A stretch of DNA of 64,000 nt, taken from assembly GCF_014694375.1 (NCBI RefSeq), contig NZ_JAAUWW010000001.1:124001-188000 (forward strand), read 5' to 3'. The notes under the pieces were generated by a model. That model was not told where the DNA came from. It was given only the letters and a program-made list of their open reading frames with translations, and did not search any database. Source of the stretch: Vibrio sp. S17_S38. Its GTDB lineage: Bacteria; Pseudomonadota; Gammaproteobacteria; Enterobacterales; Vibrionaceae. Numbering within the stretch: position 1 is the first letter of the stretch; every line of letters begins with the position of its first letter. Positions 9,950 to 20,120 of this stretch are shown here, piece after piece. Made by a program: the position numbers and the translations under genes.

Positions 9950-10543
9950 ATGGCTAGAAGAAATGATCACACTCGTGAAGAGTTATTTGCGTTAACGTTA
10001 GAGAAGGTAAATGATTTCTTAAAAACACGCCCTTATCACTCATTAAGTTTACGAAAAATTGCCACTATGATTGGCTATGTTCCTAGCACTCTCATTAATG
10101 TATTTGGCAGCTATAATTTATTGCTCCTAGAAATAGTCGGACAAACCCTCGATGAACTCTATGTAAAATATGAAGAGATTGAATGCCAAAACTTAACACC
10201 TCGCCAAACCTTAGAAGCGTTTTCTCTGTATTATTATGACTTTGCGGTTGCTCAACCACACCGATGGCAATTAGTTTTTGAGCATAACATGCATGGCGAT
10301 CCATTACCTCCGCATGCAGAAGAAAGAATTTATCGCATAACACAAATATTAGAAAAACAAATTCTTGCGATGGAGCCGATTCAAAATACACAAAAAGTTA
10401 TAATGACAAGCCGAGTGATTTGGGGAGCAGTACATGGCATTACCGAGCTAAGCATTGGGGAACAGTTTTACACTCAATCCGACCTTGAAGGCAAAGCCTT
10501 GATTAAAAATTTTTTGGATAATTATTTTTCTGCATATGAATAG
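9950..10543 (+). CDS. TetR-family transcriptional regulator
   Basis: 197 aa. The N-terminal helix-turn-helix spans about residues 8-55, with SLSLRKIATMIGYVPSTLINVFGSYNLLL as the recognition region in two parts. The C-terminal ligand domain contains RVIWGAVHGITELSIGEQF, like the WHG-type TetR C-terminal domain. It is followed 35 bases later by an MFS transporter gene in the same direction, so it probably controls that operon. The inducer cannot be read from the sequence. The ATG at 9950 lacks a clear ribosome site. Confidence 0.85.
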   Translation: MARRNDHTREELFALTLEKVNDFLKTRPYHSLSLRKIATMIGYVPSTLINVFGSYNLLLLEIVGQTLDELYVKYEEIECQNLTPRQTLEAFSLYYYDFAVAQPHRWQLVFEHNMHGDPLPPHAEERIYRITQILEKQILAMEPIQNTQKVIMTSRVIWGAVHGITELSIGEQFYTQSDLEGKALIKNFLDNYFSAYE

Positions 10544-10578
10544 AACATATTAAATATCATTAATTAAGGCAGGCTATT

Positions 10579-11844
10579 ATGTCATCATCTTTATTAAGTA
10601 AACGTCGTTTTCTGCCTTATTTTATCACCCAATTTCTTGGTGCATTTAACGATAACATTTTCAAAAACACATTATTGTTATTTGTCGCCTTCGCTGCCAG
10701 CAATACTCTCCCCGTTTCCTCCAACACTTTTATCAATCTTGCCGCTGGCCTCTTTATTCTGCCTTTTTTCCTATTCTCTGCCACCGCTGGTGTGCTCGCA
10801 GATCTCTATGAAAAGTCCAAACTCATTCGTATCGTAAAATTGGCAGAAATTGTCATCATGCTATTAGCCGCCATTGGTTTTTTATACCAAAGCTACCTAA
10901 CTCTGTTAATTCTACTTTTTTTAATGGGAACTCAATCCGCATTTTTTGGCCCTGTAAAATATGCATTATTACCCCAACATCTGAAAGAAAAAGAATTAGT
11001 CTCCGGAAATGCATTAGTTGAAACCGGTACTTTTCTTGCTATTTTATTAGGTACAATCGGGGCTGGTTTCATTGCCGAATCAGAGCAAGCACAAACGCTA
11101 GCGGCAGGAATGGTTATATTATTTTCCGTCCTTGGTTTTATAGCTAGTCTCTTTATTCCAAACGCACCCGCGGTATCTATTCAACACGGCTTTCTCTGGC
11201 AACCTATTAAACAAACAAAACAAACGCTCATTATTGCTAAACAAGACAACCACATATATTTATCAATCATAGCTATTAGTTGGTTCTGGTTTCTAGGGGC
11301 TTGCTATTTGACACAATTCCCCAACTTTACAAAATTGTATTTATTTGGTAACCAAACCAGTGTTTCTTTATTACTAACATTGTTTTCGGTCGGTATCGCT
11401 ATAGGTTCACTGTTGTGTGTCAAATTATCCGGCCATCAAGTTCGTTTAAGCTTAGTTATATGGGGTGGAGCGCTCATTTCCATCTTTAGCTTATTACTTG
11501 GCGCTACAACCCCTGAATTTATCCCCCCATCAAACTCTTTATGGGAGTTTATAAGCAATCCATCACTGTGGCTGGTCTTTGCAAGCTTACTCGGCCTAGG
11601 GATTTCTGGTGGCCTATTTATTGTACCTTTATACACTCAGATGCAAGTCTTAGCGCCGCCTCATCAACGAGCCCAAGTCATTGCGGCTAATAATATTTAT
11701 AACGCAATATTTATGGTAGCTAGTGCTGTTATTAGCATTATATGCTTGAGCCTTTTTCACCTATCGATTCCAAGCTTCTTTGAGTTGCTGGCTCTGCTTA
11801 ATGCATTTGTTATCTTGCTTATATATAAAAAAATCAAACATTAA
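10579..11844 (+). CDS. MFS transporter, LplT-like
   Basis: 421 aa with about 12 hydrophobic segments. The start FLPYFITQFLGAFNDNIFKN is the hallmark of the LplT/YgeD lysophospholipid-flippase-like branch of the major facilitator superfamily, also found as the N-terminal half of fused MFS-acyltransferase proteins. The loop FGPVKYALLPQHLKEKELVSG is another family mark. No acyltransferase domain follows, so this is the stand-alone form. AAGGCAGG lies before the ATG. It probably forms an operon with the TetR gene upstream; the substrate is inferred only from the family. Confidence 0.82.
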   Translation: MSSSLLSKRRFLPYFITQFLGAFNDNIFKNTLLLFVAFAASNTLPVSSNTFINLAAGLFILPFFLFSATAGVLADLYEKSKLIRIVKLAEIVIMLLAAIGFLYQSYLTLLILLFLMGTQSAFFGPVKYALLPQHLKEKELVSGNALVETGTFLAILLGTIGAGFIAESEQAQTLAAGMVILFSVLGFIASLFIPNAPAVSIQHGFLWQPIKQTKQTLIIAKQDNHIYLSIIAISWFWFLGACYLTQFPNFTKLYLFGNQTSVSLLLTLFSVGIAIGSLLCVKLSGHQVRLSLVIWGGALISIFSLLLGATTPEFIPPSNSLWEFISNPSLWLVFASLLGLGISGGLFIVPLYTQMQVLAPPHQRAQVIAANNIYNAIFMVASAVISIICLSLFHLSIPSFFELLALLNAFVILLIYKKIKH

Positions 11845-11980
11845 AGTGATTCAATCTAAGTCAACCAATCACCACCAACGTTTTGAATAACTAAACGTAA
11901 TGTTAAATATATTAAACTTAACTGTTCGTGAAAAATAGGTATGATCAAGATCTCTTTTGCTTCCTTATAATAGGTTTTTC

Positions 11981-12913
11981 ATGACTTACTACCTACGCCA
12001 ATATGGCCTTTTCACTTTTGCGGCACTGATGTGTTTTACGCCATGGGTCGACTCACCTATTGCGCTCATCATCGGCTTTCTATTAACCTCTTTCGGGTTT
12101 GTTCCTCATACTATCCCTTTAACTAAGCTCACTAAAAAGCTATTGGCTTATTCTATCGTTGGCTTAGGTTTTGGAATCAATATTCAACAAGCGATTACTG
12201 CAACAGAAAATGGTTTCGGTATTATCGTGAGTACTATTTTCAGTACCTTAATCATCGGCACTTTATTGGCTAAGCGTATGGGATTAGAAAGAGAAACTGG
12301 GCACTTAATTGCTTCCGGTACAGCAATTTGTGGCGGCAGTGCTATTGCGGCGGTTGCACCTGCAATTAACGCAAAAGATCAGCCTGTGGCCATGTCTTTA
12401 GCTGTCGTCTACGTATTAAACTCAATAGCATTATTCTTATTCCCTGTAATTGGGCATGCATTGGGTTTAAGCCAGACTCAATTTGGTACTTGGGCTGCCA
12501 TTGCCATTCACGACACCTCTTCGGTTGTCGGAGCTGCACAAGCCTATGGAGAACAATCACTACAGATCGCCACAACATTAAAATTAGCACGAGCATTATG
12601 GATTGTTCCAGTCGCATTCATTAGTGCATTAATGTTTAAGAATGACAGCAAAAAAATCACCATTCCATTCTTCATCTTATTTTATTGCGCCGCAATTGTG
12701 TTCAGTGATCAAGTACCACAATTTAGCCACGTTTATCATGCCATTTATGACTTTGCTAAACAGACTTTAGTATTGTGCTTGTTTTTAATTGGCTGTGGTA
12801 TTTCGATTCAGAAACTAAAAGATACTGGCCCTAAACCGATGATTTTTGGAGTGACATTGTGGGTTATTATTTCAGTCAGCTCGTTAGCTTGGATCTTAAC
12901 TCACATTCAATAA
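11981..12913 (+). CDS. YeiH-family putative sulfate/anion exporter (UPF0324)
   Basis: 310 aa from the ATG at 11981, which has TAGG six bases upstream; an in-frame TTG at 11957 is less likely. About ten membrane segments are present. Family marks are [39 protein letters not shown] and [13 protein letters not shown], found throughout the YeiH group. The family is annotated as putative sulfate exporters, but the substrate is not established. No LysR-type regulator (YeiE) lies next to it, unlike in E. coli. Confidence 0.87.
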   Translation: MTYYLRQYGLFTFAALMCFTPWVDSPIALIIGFLLTSFGFVPHTIPLTKLTKKLLAYSIVGLGFGINIQQAITATENGFGIIVSTIFSTLIIGTLLAKRMGLERETGHLIASGTAICGGSAIAAVAPAINAKDQPVAMSLAVVYVLNSIALFLFPVIGHALGLSQTQFGTWAAIAIHDTSSVVGAAQAYGEQSLQIATTLKLARALWIVPVAFISALMFKNDSKKITIPFFILFYCAAIVFSDQVPQFSHVYHAIYDFAKQTLVLCLFLIGCGISIQKLKDTGPKPMIFGVTLWVIISVSSLAWILTHIQ

Positions 12914-12946
12914 TCGTATCTCGCTAATTATTGTTTAACAGCGCAT

Positions 12947-13126
12947 CTAAACATGAGGTTCATATTGAGTCTCATGTTTTAGCACTTTCTTTGTTCGTTG
13001 ATATTTAAATGCAGCAACAACAACTAATGCGAACGCCATGAACTCTGCCAGAGCAGAAACTATTCCTTCTGAATAAATCGATATTGCAATTAATGTCAAT
13101 ACCGCCACTATTAATGCCGTTTTCAT
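12947..13126 (-). CDS. Small two-span membrane protein
   Basis: 59 aa from the ATG at 13126, which has AAGGA six bases upstream; the in-frame TTG at 13132 overlaps that site. Two hydrophobic segments (about residues 2-18 and 23-42) are followed by a basic tail with KYQRTKKVLKH. I do not recognise the family. The last codons lie in an inverted repeat (12949-12957 with 12971-12979) that may work as the 3' end of this gene or of the convergent yeiH-like gene. The good ribosome site makes a real gene likely. Confidence 0.6.
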   Translation of the reverse strand: MKTALIVAVLTLIAISIYSEGIVSALAEFMAFALVVVAAFKYQRTKKVLKHETQYEPHV

Positions 13127-13246
13127 ACCCAATCCTTAGCAACTTAATCATGCAATTTCAGTGGAATTAAGTATGGGCCAGCATTGGTGAATGAATAAAT
13201 TCAGTTTTGGACTAATTAATAACCATTAGTTTTAAATTTTGGTCAT

Positions 13247-14710
13247 TTAATTTTGCAAATACTGATCATAATAATCTTTCAGATCAGCACGAGAAATTTT
13301 AATCCCAGTAGAAAGTAAACCTTCAGGCAATAAATAATAGTCATCTGGACACTTAAACTTATCTAAATAAGGCAGCAAAAAAGTTTGGTAATCTGAGGCT
13401 TGTAATAATTTATTCGTTTGTAAAAATGCGACAGGACGATGCCCATATTGCTGATTAACGACAGGAATAACCAATACTTGTTGGATAGCGGGATGCTTAA
13501 CAAGTGCCGCTTCAATTTCCTCACAGTGAATATTCTCACCACCAGAAATAAATAAATTATCGGCTCTACCTAGAACTTCGATTTCCATTAAACCATCCGC
13601 AACCTCATGCTCCATACCCAAATCCTTAGTATCAAACCAAGGCTGATCATCTGTCACTAAAGGTGTGCTCTTGCCATAAGACAAGTACCCAACTGCTAAT
13701 GTTTCACCCGCCACATAGATACGACCATCTTCTACTTTAACTTTACGATGAGGTAAAACATGGCCAGAGGTCACTGAACCATCGCATTTTTTGGCAATCA
13801 CGTTTGAGGCGGTTTCAGTCATTCCATACCCGACCCAACATTCAATACCTTGCTGAGTCGCTGTTTCTGTTAACGATAAAGGAATATGTGCGCCACCTAA
13901 CAATACCCGTTTAAGTGAACTTGGTTTCCCTTCTGCTAATAAATTCTGTAGCTGGGTAGGGACTAAAGAAGCATGCGTAACAAGTTGAATATCTTGCGAT
14001 AACTGACCAGTACCAATAACTAATTGTGCGCCTTGATGAAGCCAACGCCAAATAATCGACAATCCAGAAACATGGTACATAGGCAAACTTAATAACCACG
14101 AATCTTCAGTCGTAAATTCAAATTCTGAGGTTAAGCCTTGCGCACTCGCTAAATGCTGACTTGAAGAATGCACTACAGCTTTAGGTATACCGGTTGAGCC
14201 TGAAGTAAAAACAATGCTGGCAAGATTGCTGTTCTTGTAATGAGTAAAGTGCATTGACTTAAAGTGAACAGAGCTTGAATAAATGGATGGCTTCGATTTT
14301 GAAAAACGAAGTAGAGTTCCAGATAACATCGATGCATCAAGATCAGAACAACCTTCTCCTAACCATATAAATTGAACCTGAATGATCTCTAATTTTTGCT
14401 GAATGAGATCTCGTGATTGAGGAGGCATTAATGCACACAAGGCGCCAAGTCGTAAACAAGCTAGGTAAAGGATCACCAAGTCATGATGATTTTTACCAAT
14501 CGCGGCAACTACACTTGATTGCACGACATCCTGCTGGGATAATTGCTCTGCCATATTTTGAACACACAGATCCAACTGATGCCAAGTATAGCAACCTTGT
14601 GGAGTTGTTAGTGCAATGACGTTAGATGATGGCCGTTGTGTGTTCTGAGATGTGGTTTGGCACCAATGCTGAATCAGATCCATCGTTTTGTTACTCAATT
14701 TATCCCGCAT
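13247..14710 (-). CDS. menE: o-Succinylbenzoate-CoA ligase (MenE)
   Basis: 487 aa adenylate-forming enzyme that activates o-succinylbenzoate with CoA and ATP in menaquinone synthesis. The P-loop-like motif IVFTSGSTGIPKAVVHSS is near residue 168, WVGYGMTETAS near 295, and the hinge and C-terminal domain hold DTKDLG, LGRADNLFISGGENI and the lysine region STGIKISRADLK. Start uncertain: the ATG at 14710 and an in-frame ATG at 14683 both lack a good ribosome site. It lies just downstream of menC. Confidence 0.93.
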   Translation of the reverse strand: MRDKLSNKTMDLIQHWCQTTSQNTQRPSSNVIALTTPQGCYTWHQLDLCVQNMAEQLSQQDVVQSSVVAAIGKNHHDLVILYLACLRLGALCALMPPQSRDLIQQKLEIIQVQFIWLGEGCSDLDASMLSGTLLRFSKSKPSIYSSSVHFKSMHFTHYKNSNLASIVFTSGSTGIPKAVVHSSSQHLASAQGLTSEFEFTTEDSWLLSLPMYHVSGLSIIWRWLHQGAQLVIGTGQLSQDIQLVTHASLVPTQLQNLLAEGKPSSLKRVLLGGAHIPLSLTETATQQGIECWVGYGMTETASNVIAKKCDGSVTSGHVLPHRKVKVEDGRIYVAGETLAVGYLSYGKSTPLVTDDQPWFDTKDLGMEHEVADGLMEIEVLGRADNLFISGGENIHCEEIEAALVKHPAIQQVLVIPVVNQQYGHRPVAFLQTNKLLQASDYQTFLLPYLDKFKCPDDYYLLPEGLLSTGIKISRADLKDYYDQYLQN

Positions 14711-14764
14711 AATATAAATACATATCTATTAATACCTAAATACTAAGACCTTAATACATATCGA

Positions 14765-15808
14765 CTAGGCACTCGTCCATATTTGCTCTTGCTGCAGCAG
14801 TGAGACAACGGGCAACGTACTTTCTGGCCAAGGAACTTGCAATTGAACTTGAAACAATTGCAACGTATCTAAACCTGGCAATTGTTGAGGCGTTTTCCAT
14901 GCAGCTAAACGGGCAAGTTGTGTTAATCCAATCGTAGATTCTAAACTTGAACTAATCACTACTTGCATATCATGTTGTGCCGCCAGTTCAATCAATTGAA
15001 AACAACGAGCAATAGAACCAATTAAGGTAGGTTTAATCACAATGGTATTCACGCCAGCATGACATAAATTCTCAAAGCTAAAATCAGCTTGTGTTGCTTG
15101 CTCTTGCACGGTTTCATCCCAACCGATATTAATGCCAGTTTGTTGTGAAAATTGCAGGCTCTGCTCGAAAGTTTGACAAGGCTCTTCTAAAAAAGCAATT
15201 CGAGCACGTAGCTCTGGATCAATATACTGGGCAAATTTCAACGCCTTTTCCAATGACCAACTACGGTTCGCATCTAGACGTAGAAAGAGATCAGGAATCG
15301 ATTCTAAAAATAAATTCACCAACATGCCATCACGAATAGGTTCGTATAAACCGACTTTCACTTTCGCCACTTTTTGTTGCGCTTGCTGCTGTTTTGATAA
15401 AAGAGGATCTACCCTCATTTTTTCAAATACAGGCAGTAATTCGTCTGGATCACCAGCACATAATGGCGCCGCAAGATATTGTCCTTGCCCCGGTAATCCA
15501 CCAGCAAGTTCTAGCTGAGCGATAGATAATCCAAATGCAACCGAAGGGAACAAACTATTAAATTCAGGCCATTTCCCAGAGGATTGCCATATTTCCAATA
15601 GTGGCAATAACTGATCTTGTGCCTGATCAACCGACTCCAAACTAAAACTAGGTAATGGCGCAATCTCACCATAAACAGTACGACCCTTTTCAGTCAGCTC
15701 AATAATTAAACCATCACGTTGAGATAAACGTTGCTGACGAACAATCACACCGCTGTCCATTGGCAGTTTATAGCGATAAAGAGTGGCTTGGCGAGTTGTT
15801 TGCATCAT
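14765..15808 (-). CDS. menC: o-Succinylbenzoate synthase (MenC)
   Basis: 347 aa enolase-superfamily enzyme that dehydrates SHCHC to o-succinylbenzoate. VKVGLYEPIRDG holds the KxK-type catalytic lysine, LRLDANRSWS the first metal ligand (Asp), FLEEPCQ the second (Glu), and GWDETVQE the third, followed by the second lysine in TIVIKPTLIG. It is the first gene after a terminator that separates it from menH, so it probably starts a new transcript together with menE. Met1 or Met2 could be the start. Confidence 0.93.
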   Translation of the reverse strand: MMQTTRQATLYRYKLPMDSGVIVRQQRLSQRDGLIIELTEKGRTVYGEIAPLPSFSLESVDQAQDQLLPLLEIWQSSGKWPEFNSLFPSVAFGLSIAQLELAGGLPGQGQYLAAPLCAGDPDELLPVFEKMRVDPLLSKQQQAQQKVAKVKVGLYEPIRDGMLVNLFLESIPDLFLRLDANRSWSLEKALKFAQYIDPELRARIAFLEEPCQTFEQSLQFSQQTGINIGWDETVQEQATQADFSFENLCHAGVNTIVIKPTLIGSIARCFQLIELAAQHDMQVVISSSLESTIGLTQLARLAAWKTPQQLPGLDTLQLFQVQLQVPWPESTLPVVSLLQQEQIWTSA

Positions 15809-15842
15809 AAGAAACCATGTTAAATAGAATCAATAAATATAA

Positions 15843-15876
15843 AGTAAAAAGGCATGTAATTATCATCACACGCCTT
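15843..15876 (-). terminator. Terminator between menH and menC
   Basis: On the minus strand a 9-bp stem with one mismatch (15868-15876 with 15849-15857) is followed by TTTTTAC. It lies 54 bases after the menH stop, at the place where menB is found in E. coli and, as I recall, in Vibrio cholerae. Confidence 0.65.
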
Positions 15877-15929
15877 ACTTGAGCATATAGCCATCTTACT
15901 TGGATATAGAGAACAGCAAATCTTATCGC

Positions 15930-16742
15930 TTATTTTTTAAAACCAAGTGACTGGATAAAATCATCAACCAATTGAGCATATTGCTGCGGTTGTTCATTAT
16001 GCGCATTATGACCAGCATTGGTCACTTCCTTAGCATTCAGACCACTTTGCTCCGCTACCGATTTGAATTTTTCATCATGCTCACCATACAAGTACAATAA
16101 AGGAAGTGGCTGTGTTTTTAAGTCATCCAGTAAATAAGGCTGTTTAGATAATGAGGTAGCACGCAACATACATCCTAATTGAGACCCTAAATTATCACTT
16201 CTGATCTCAACTAAATCTTCACGCTGATCTTCGGTTAGAGAAGAAAATACACCCTGCTGATACCAGTCATATAACACTTCATCGATGGCTTCGGTCGCAA
16301 AACGCTTTGACCAATGCTTATCACCTTCCCAACGTAAAAGTCTATCCTCTTCATTTTGAAAACCAAAACTTCCGCCTTCAAAGATAGCCGCTTTCACGTT
16401 CAATTCAGGCAATGCTTTTTTAGCAATCGCGTACATGCTAATACGAGCACCCAAAGAATAACCAACCAGAACTAACGGGGAGTTCAACGCTAAATTACGC
16501 TTTTTCAATTGCGCTAATACGGTAAGTTGAATTTGTTGGCAAGCCGCATCAAAGTCAATGACTTCACAGTACTTACTCATTCCATGGCAAGGCAAGTCAA
16601 CTTGGATCGACTGAGGTATTTTTAGATAAGACAAACACTCTTGCCAATCTAACGTTGATCCTAAAAATCCATGCAAAAAAACAGGAATGGGTTGAACCGA
16701 ATCCACTTCATTTGATTTATCGACTACTTGGCTATACAACAT
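15930..16742 (-). CDS. menH: SHCHC synthase (MenH), alpha/beta hydrolase
   Basis: 270 aa. It removes pyruvate from SEPHCHC to give SHCHC in menaquinone synthesis. FLHGFLGSTLDWQ is the oxyanion region, LVGYSLGARI carries the nucleophile Ser, and NAGHNAHNEQP at the end carries the catalytic His. The ATG lies inside the 3' end of menD (11-base overlap), so translation is coupled to menD. The function follows from motif and operon position. Confidence 0.93.
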   Translation of the reverse strand: MLYSQVVDKSNEVDSVQPIPVFLHGFLGSTLDWQECLSYLKIPQSIQVDLPCHGMSKYCEVIDFDAACQQIQLTVLAQLKKRNLALNSPLVLVGYSLGARISMYAIAKKALPELNVKAAIFEGGSFGFQNEEDRLLRWEGDKHWSKRFATEAIDEVLYDWYQQGVFSSLTEDQREDLVEIRSDNLGSQLGCMLRATSLSKQPYLLDDLKTQPLPLLYLYGEHDEKFKSVAEQSGLNAKEVTNAGHNAHNEQPQQYAQLVDDFIQSLGFKK

Positions 16743-18570
16743 GATCTTTTACCGCCTGTACAATGGTTTGAATTTGGGTGGATGCTTGCTCTGGTGCCGT
16801 TACCACTTCAATGACTAAAGCTGCCTCTGTATCGCCTTGAATAAAACGTTCTACATAATTTTGTATGCTATCTAAACACTGACTAAACTGTGTCGGTTGC
16901 GCGTAATCTAAGCCAAATTGTCTTGCTGCAAATTCAAACTGATAGCCGTGTGGCATTTGATAAAGAGTCTGTTTTTGTGCATCAGGAACGGGTAATAGAT
17001 CAAAAATCGCCCCACCATCATTATTGGTTACAATAACCACATGTGGCTTAGAAACATGAGATAACAGCGCTAAAGAGTTCAGATCATACAATAATGACGT
17101 ATCACCAATGAGAGTTAACATCGCTTGCTGATTACCTCGTTGCACACCAGTAGAAGTAGCAATAAGCCCATCAATACCAGAAGCGCCTCGATTAGTATAA
17201 ACCGATGTATCCGTTATCGCACTGAGCATGTCGACAAGACGAACAATCAGACTGTTACCAATGAATAAATCAGCAGAGTTTAGCCGCGATAGAATCTGAC
17301 CCAGTTGTAGAGCAAGCTGGCATTCAGTTAGCCCCTTATCAACAATTCCAAAATCAACCACTCCATCTTGAGCAGCTAACTTTAACGCCGCATGCTGGGC
17401 TACAAAAGCCGCTGCTTGTATATCATCTCCCCAACCATAGAATTCACAACTTTTATTCTGTATTGCACTTTCTAATAATCGCACCGAATCCTCCACTGAA
17501 GCAACGGTACGTAATTGTGGCAGATGATCGGGGTTTAGAACACTGTTCGAGGGATCAAATACCCAATAAGGACAAGTATCGTGGTTTGCCATCGAGCGAA
17601 TCCAAAAACCTAAGCGTTTAGAAACGAAACGAGCGCCAAACTGTAAAATACAATCCGCTTGAGACAACTGTGCTTGGTAACCTTCATGCTGCAGCCAGAG
17701 ATCATAATGAGCCCAATGACTGGTTACTCCACTTTGTGGATCGCTCAATAAAGGCCAGCCTAACTGTTGAGCTAATTTACGAGCATAGCAAGCTTGTTCA
17801 AAAGGAACTTTACCAATAACTATCACACCCTTTTTACGGCCAAGTTTATTTAATAGAGTTTGTTGTCTTTCATTCTCAACTTCAGCAATGCGAATGCTCT
17901 TAACCTCATCATTAACTTGATTCATGAGCGTACATTGGTTTGAATTAAAGCCAGCATCCGACAAGGATTTTTTCAAATAAGGTAAATATTGAGATTTCTC
18001 TTGCTCAAATTGTATATAAAGCGGCTCAGGATATGGGCAGTTAATATGTAAAGAGCCACCGTGCTGCATTTGTAAATTCAAACCTGATTGAATATTACCT
18101 AAACAGTCAGCTAATGATGATTCAATACTTGGGCTTGGCAAATGGATACTTTTGACAACATGGGAAGAAAAAATACCTTGTTGTTGAATCGCTTGATTTG
18201 CCCCTACGCCAATAAGATCTTCGGGTCTATCCGCTGTCAATAAAACCAATGCCTCTCCGGTCAGCCCTGTTTCAACTACCGCGGGTAATAGATTGGCAAC
18301 CGCCGTTCCCGATGTGACAATGATCGCCACAGGTTGTGAAGAACCTTTGGCTTGAGCCGATTTTGCAAGCCCCAAAGCCAGAAAAGCCAGACCTCGCTCA
18401 TCGAAATGCGTATGAATAGTCACACCACAACGCTGCGCAAGATCTAAAGCTTCTAAACTTAATGGAGTAGAACGCGATCCCGGCGCAATACAAATGTGTT
18501 TAACATCATTGCTAGTCAAAACGTCTAAAATAGCTTGTGCCCAAATACGGTTGATTCCAGCCTGACTCAC
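16732..18570 (-). CDS. menD: SEPHCHC synthase (MenD), thiamine-diphosphate enzyme
   Basis: 612 aa, a little longer than E. coli MenD (556). It joins isochorismate and 2-oxoglutarate to make SEPHCHC. The N-terminus has HICIAPGSRSTPLSL and FDERGLAFLALGLAK with the catalytic Glu. The C-terminal ThDP domain has TLIGDTSLLYDLNSLALL and VTNNDGGAIFDLLP, the GD...NN cofactor motif. It overlaps menF by 4 bases (ATGA) and menH by 11, forming a tightly coupled menFDH unit. Confidence 0.95.
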   Translation of the reverse strand: MSQAGINRIWAQAILDVLTSNDVKHICIAPGSRSTPLSLEALDLAQRCGVTIHTHFDERGLAFLALGLAKSAQAKGSSQPVAIIVTSGTAVANLLPAVVETGLTGEALVLLTADRPEDLIGVGANQAIQQQGIFSSHVVKSIHLPSPSIESSLADCLGNIQSGLNLQMQHGGSLHINCPYPEPLYIQFEQEKSQYLPYLKKSLSDAGFNSNQCTLMNQVNDEVKSIRIAEVENERQQTLLNKLGRKKGVIVIGKVPFEQACYARKLAQQLGWPLLSDPQSGVTSHWAHYDLWLQHEGYQAQLSQADCILQFGARFVSKRLGFWIRSMANHDTCPYWVFDPSNSVLNPDHLPQLRTVASVEDSVRLLESAIQNKSCEFYGWGDDIQAAAFVAQHAALKLAAQDGVVDFGIVDKGLTECQLALQLGQILSRLNSADLFIGNSLIVRLVDMLSAITDTSVYTNRGASGIDGLIATSTGVQRGNQQAMLTLIGDTSLLYDLNSLALLSHVSKPHVVIVTNNDGGAIFDLLPVPDAQKQTLYQMPHGYQFEFAARQFGLDYAQPTQFSQCLDSIQNYVERFIQGDTEAALVIEVVTAPEQASTQIQTIVQAVKDHVV

Positions 18571-19874
18571 GCGGGCTCCTCATTATCATTATGTTCCGAA
18601 ATAAGGCTTAGTAAGGTCGCCGTTTTACGATTAAGCTCTTGCCATTCATATTCGGCTTCAGAACCGGTTACAATCCCAGCCCCAGCATAAAGCTTCACCG
18701 CATTGTCATTGATCAACGCACTGCGAATCGCAACACAAAACTCGGCTTTTTCATGCCCAAAATATCCTACAGAGCCACTATACCAACCTCGAGTAAATGG
18801 CTCATTCATTCGAATAAATTGAATTGCGTCCTCTCTCGGCAACCCTGCCATGGCTGCAGTAGGTTGCAAAGCCGAAAGTAAATGTATCCCTTTAATTCCA
18901 AATTTAAGTCTGGCATGAATACGCCGGATAAGATGCTGAACTTTTCTGAGTCGAATCAACTGCACATCAGTTTGAACATCAATACTTTCAGTATGAGGCG
19001 CTAAACATTGAACAATATCATCCACCACAATTTGATTTTCACGCAAATTCTTATCATCCGATAATAGCCATTGTGACAAGCGCGCATCTTCATCAGGATT
19101 ATCGCTGCGACCAATCGTACCTGCTAATGCCTCTGTTTCTAACATATCGTCAATCCGGTTGTACAAACGCTCCGGTGTCGAACCGGTAAAACCGTGATGC
19201 TCAGAAAACGATAGTAAAAAATGAAAACTATTGTGGTTAATTGCCCGACTTGCTTTTAAAAGATGAGAAGCTTTAATCGGGATTGGTAACTCAACTCGCG
19301 TTTTTCTAGCCAAGACTACCTTTTCAAATTCATCGCGATTTATAGCCGTTAATGCTTTATTGACTATATGCTGCCATTCGTTAAATTGAGGAGAGTAATG
19401 AATGGTGCCAACTTGAGTCTGTAGTGGAGGAATCTCGCTATAATCCATTTTTAATTGATATAGCGCATGTAAGATTCGTTGTGGATCATTCGATAAGTTA
19501 ACGTTTAGAGTCCAGATTTCATCCTGTCGACTCAATTCAATAATCGGTAGGAAGAAATAGCATGACTGGCGCTGAGTCTTCGATTGCTCATGGTCAAAAG
19601 CCTTACCACCCCACACTCTTTGATTATCACCTAAAATAGTATACGCAGCGAGAGGGTTGGTAAATGAATGCAATTGATCTAACACGACAACTTCTTCACG
19701 ACTGTCACGAGACTGCCAATAAAACTTAGGAAATAAAGGCTGGGCTTCTAACCAATCAATGCAATTAAAATCACTTGGCATGGCAACCACTTCACTCAGC
19801 CGATTTCCGTCCTGTATTTGTTCGCTTTCTACTCGCTCAATTAAAGATAAAATCACTCGATGCAATTCAGACAA
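18567..19874 (-). CDS. menF: Isochorismate synthase (MenF)
   Basis: 435 aa, chorismate-binding family. It isomerises chorismate to isochorismate for menaquinone. Seen motifs are KVVLARKTRVEL, GFTGSTPERLYNR, ETEALAGTIGRS, LQPTAAMAGLPREDA and GWYSGSVGY. It is the first gene of menFDH; its promoter lies in the 318-base gap shared with alaA. EntC-type siderophore synthases are related, but the menD and menH neighbours decide for MenF. Confidence 0.94.
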   Translation of the reverse strand: MSELHRVILSLIERVESEQIQDGNRLSEVVAMPSDFNCIDWLEAQPLFPKFYWQSRDSREEVVVLDQLHSFTNPLAAYTILGDNQRVWGGKAFDHEQSKTQRQSCYFFLPIIELSRQDEIWTLNVNLSNDPQRILHALYQLKMDYSEIPPLQTQVGTIHYSPQFNEWQHIVNKALTAINRDEFEKVVLARKTRVELPIPIKASHLLKASRAINHNSFHFLLSFSEHHGFTGSTPERLYNRIDDMLETEALAGTIGRSDNPDEDARLSQWLLSDDKNLRENQIVVDDIVQCLAPHTESIDVQTDVQLIRLRKVQHLIRRIHARLKFGIKGIHLLSALQPTAAMAGLPREDAIQFIRMNEPFTRGWYSGSVGYFGHEKAEFCVAIRSALINDNAVKLYAGAGIVTGSEAEYEWQELNRKTATLLSLISEHNDNEEPA

Positions 19875-20120
19875 GCCAACCTCTCAATCTATTTTTTCTA
19901 CTTAAAGTTTAAACCAAATTTTTGATTATTCTAATGGTTAGCCACTTGATATGACAGCGCTTTTGGATCTAATTAGGCCACAATTTAATTATTCAGTTAC
20001 CTCAAATCAAGCAATCAGCTGATATCAATAAATTAATCACCAAACCCACGCTTCCATTCGGTTTTCAGGCCAACAATCATTAAGATAAAAATACCACTCA
20101 TTTTGCTATCTCTTACCTGC

